This document shows positions 29,070 through 29,225 of a stretch of DNA of 29,225 nucleotides, in pieces (the first letter of the stretch is position 1; each line of letters opens with the position of its first letter). This DNA is from a virus. Under the pieces are notes generated by a model. The model searched no databases. It was not told the DNA's origin and was given only the letters and a program-made list of their open reading frames with translations. Location: positions 1-29,225 of the IMG/VR virus record IMGVR_UViG_3300028045_000068; one strand, given 5' to 3'. Both the position numbers and the translations under genes were made by a program.

Positions 29070-29225
29070 CGATCGACCCCCGAGCCATGGTCAAGCGCCA
29101 CGCCGCGTGGCTCGTCCTCGGCGCCGTCGCCGTGCTCGCCATCGTGCTGGCCCTCTGCGGGGCTGTGGCGCACGCTCAGGGGCTCGAACATGTGCCCCCG
29201 CACGCGGTGGACGGGATCAGCGCGC
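29066..29225 (+). CDS. membrane or exported protein, truncated at window end
   Basis: The frame stays open from the ATG at 29066 to the last base, giving at least 53 residues. A short polar and basic N-terminus (MTIDPRAMVKRHA) is followed by a hydrophobic stretch of about 20 residues (WLVLGAVAVLAIVLALCGAV, 15-34), then AHAQGLE. AHAQ could be a signal peptidase site, or the stretch may be an anchor. In the lysis region this could be a second spanin component or a holin partner, but the rest of the gene is outside the window. The start is supported by the TANNNT box just upstream and the ATGA overlap with the 29-codon ORF. Confidence 0.55.
   Translation, partial: MTIDPRAMVKRHAAWLVLGAVAVLAIVLALCGAVAHAQGLEHVPPHAVDGISA

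Noticed and set aside
1-29225. tRNA genes, CRISPR array, insertion sequences, attachment sites
   Set aside because: No cloverleaf-like segment, regularly spaced repeats, transposase motif, integrase or direct repeats of att type were noticed on reading.

Overview
The window is a contiguous late (morphogenesis) region of a tailed double-stranded DNA phage or prophage with a contractile tail. I recognise the large terminase, a DUF1073-type portal, an SPP1 gp7-like minor head protein, a DUF2213-type protease/scaffold, a DUF2184-type major capsid protein, a DUF3383-type sheath, a tail tube, a tape measure, a complete simple baseplate (Dit-like protein, plug, hub, Gp138-like spike, gp25-like wedge, baseplate J, tail protein I-like) and a lysis amidase. 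Base composition is very GC-rich, with strong G/C at third codon positions. Start codons are ATG or GTG, genes often overlap by 4 bases (GTGA, ATGA), and several genes seem to be leaderless behind a TANNNT -10 box. This fits a GC-rich bacterial host, as in actinobacteria or Deinococcus-like bacteria, but the sequence does not identify the host.

Layout. (1) 1-900: three small genes, the third a likely helix-turn-helix protein with its own promoter. (2) 895-2855: a ParB-like protein followed by a TET-associated-type glycosyltransferase, which together look like part of a DNA base hypermodification system whose other enzymes would lie outside the window, plus a small unknown gene. (3) 2855-5082: small and large terminase. 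(4) 5090-11571: promoter, portal, two small genes, minor head protein, a second promoter, protease/scaffold with a probable nested scaffold start, decoration-type protein and major capsid protein. (5) 11583-13741: head-tail connector and neck genes. (6) 13751-17758: sheath, tube, hairpin, tail assembly chaperone with a probable -1 frameshift, tape measure. (7) 17762-22479: baseplate. Inside it, the spike and wedge genes lie on the minus strand, while every other gene in the window is on the plus strand. This pair is bounded by a stem-loop carrying both convergent stop codons on one side and by back-to-back leaderless promoters on the other. (8) 22489-27504: tail fibre and receptor-binding candidates, including a seven-repeat beta-propeller protein. 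(9) 27504-29225: lysis region with an N-acetylmuramoyl-L-alanine amidase carrying an EF-hand-like insertion, a holin candidate, a spanin-like membrane protein, a 29-codon ORF and a truncated membrane protein gene at the window edge.

The genes run in the usual order of packaging, head, neck, tail and lysis, so most probably act together in virion assembly. The least ordinary signals are the inverted spike-wedge pair with its divergent promoters, the ParB-glycosyltransferase cassette beside the terminase, the nested scaffold start, the frameshifted chaperone, the propeller protein and the EF-hand-like loop in the lysin. Family assignments come from motif and context recognition, with no database search. 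No tRNA, rRNA, CRISPR array, integrase, transposase or attachment site was seen.
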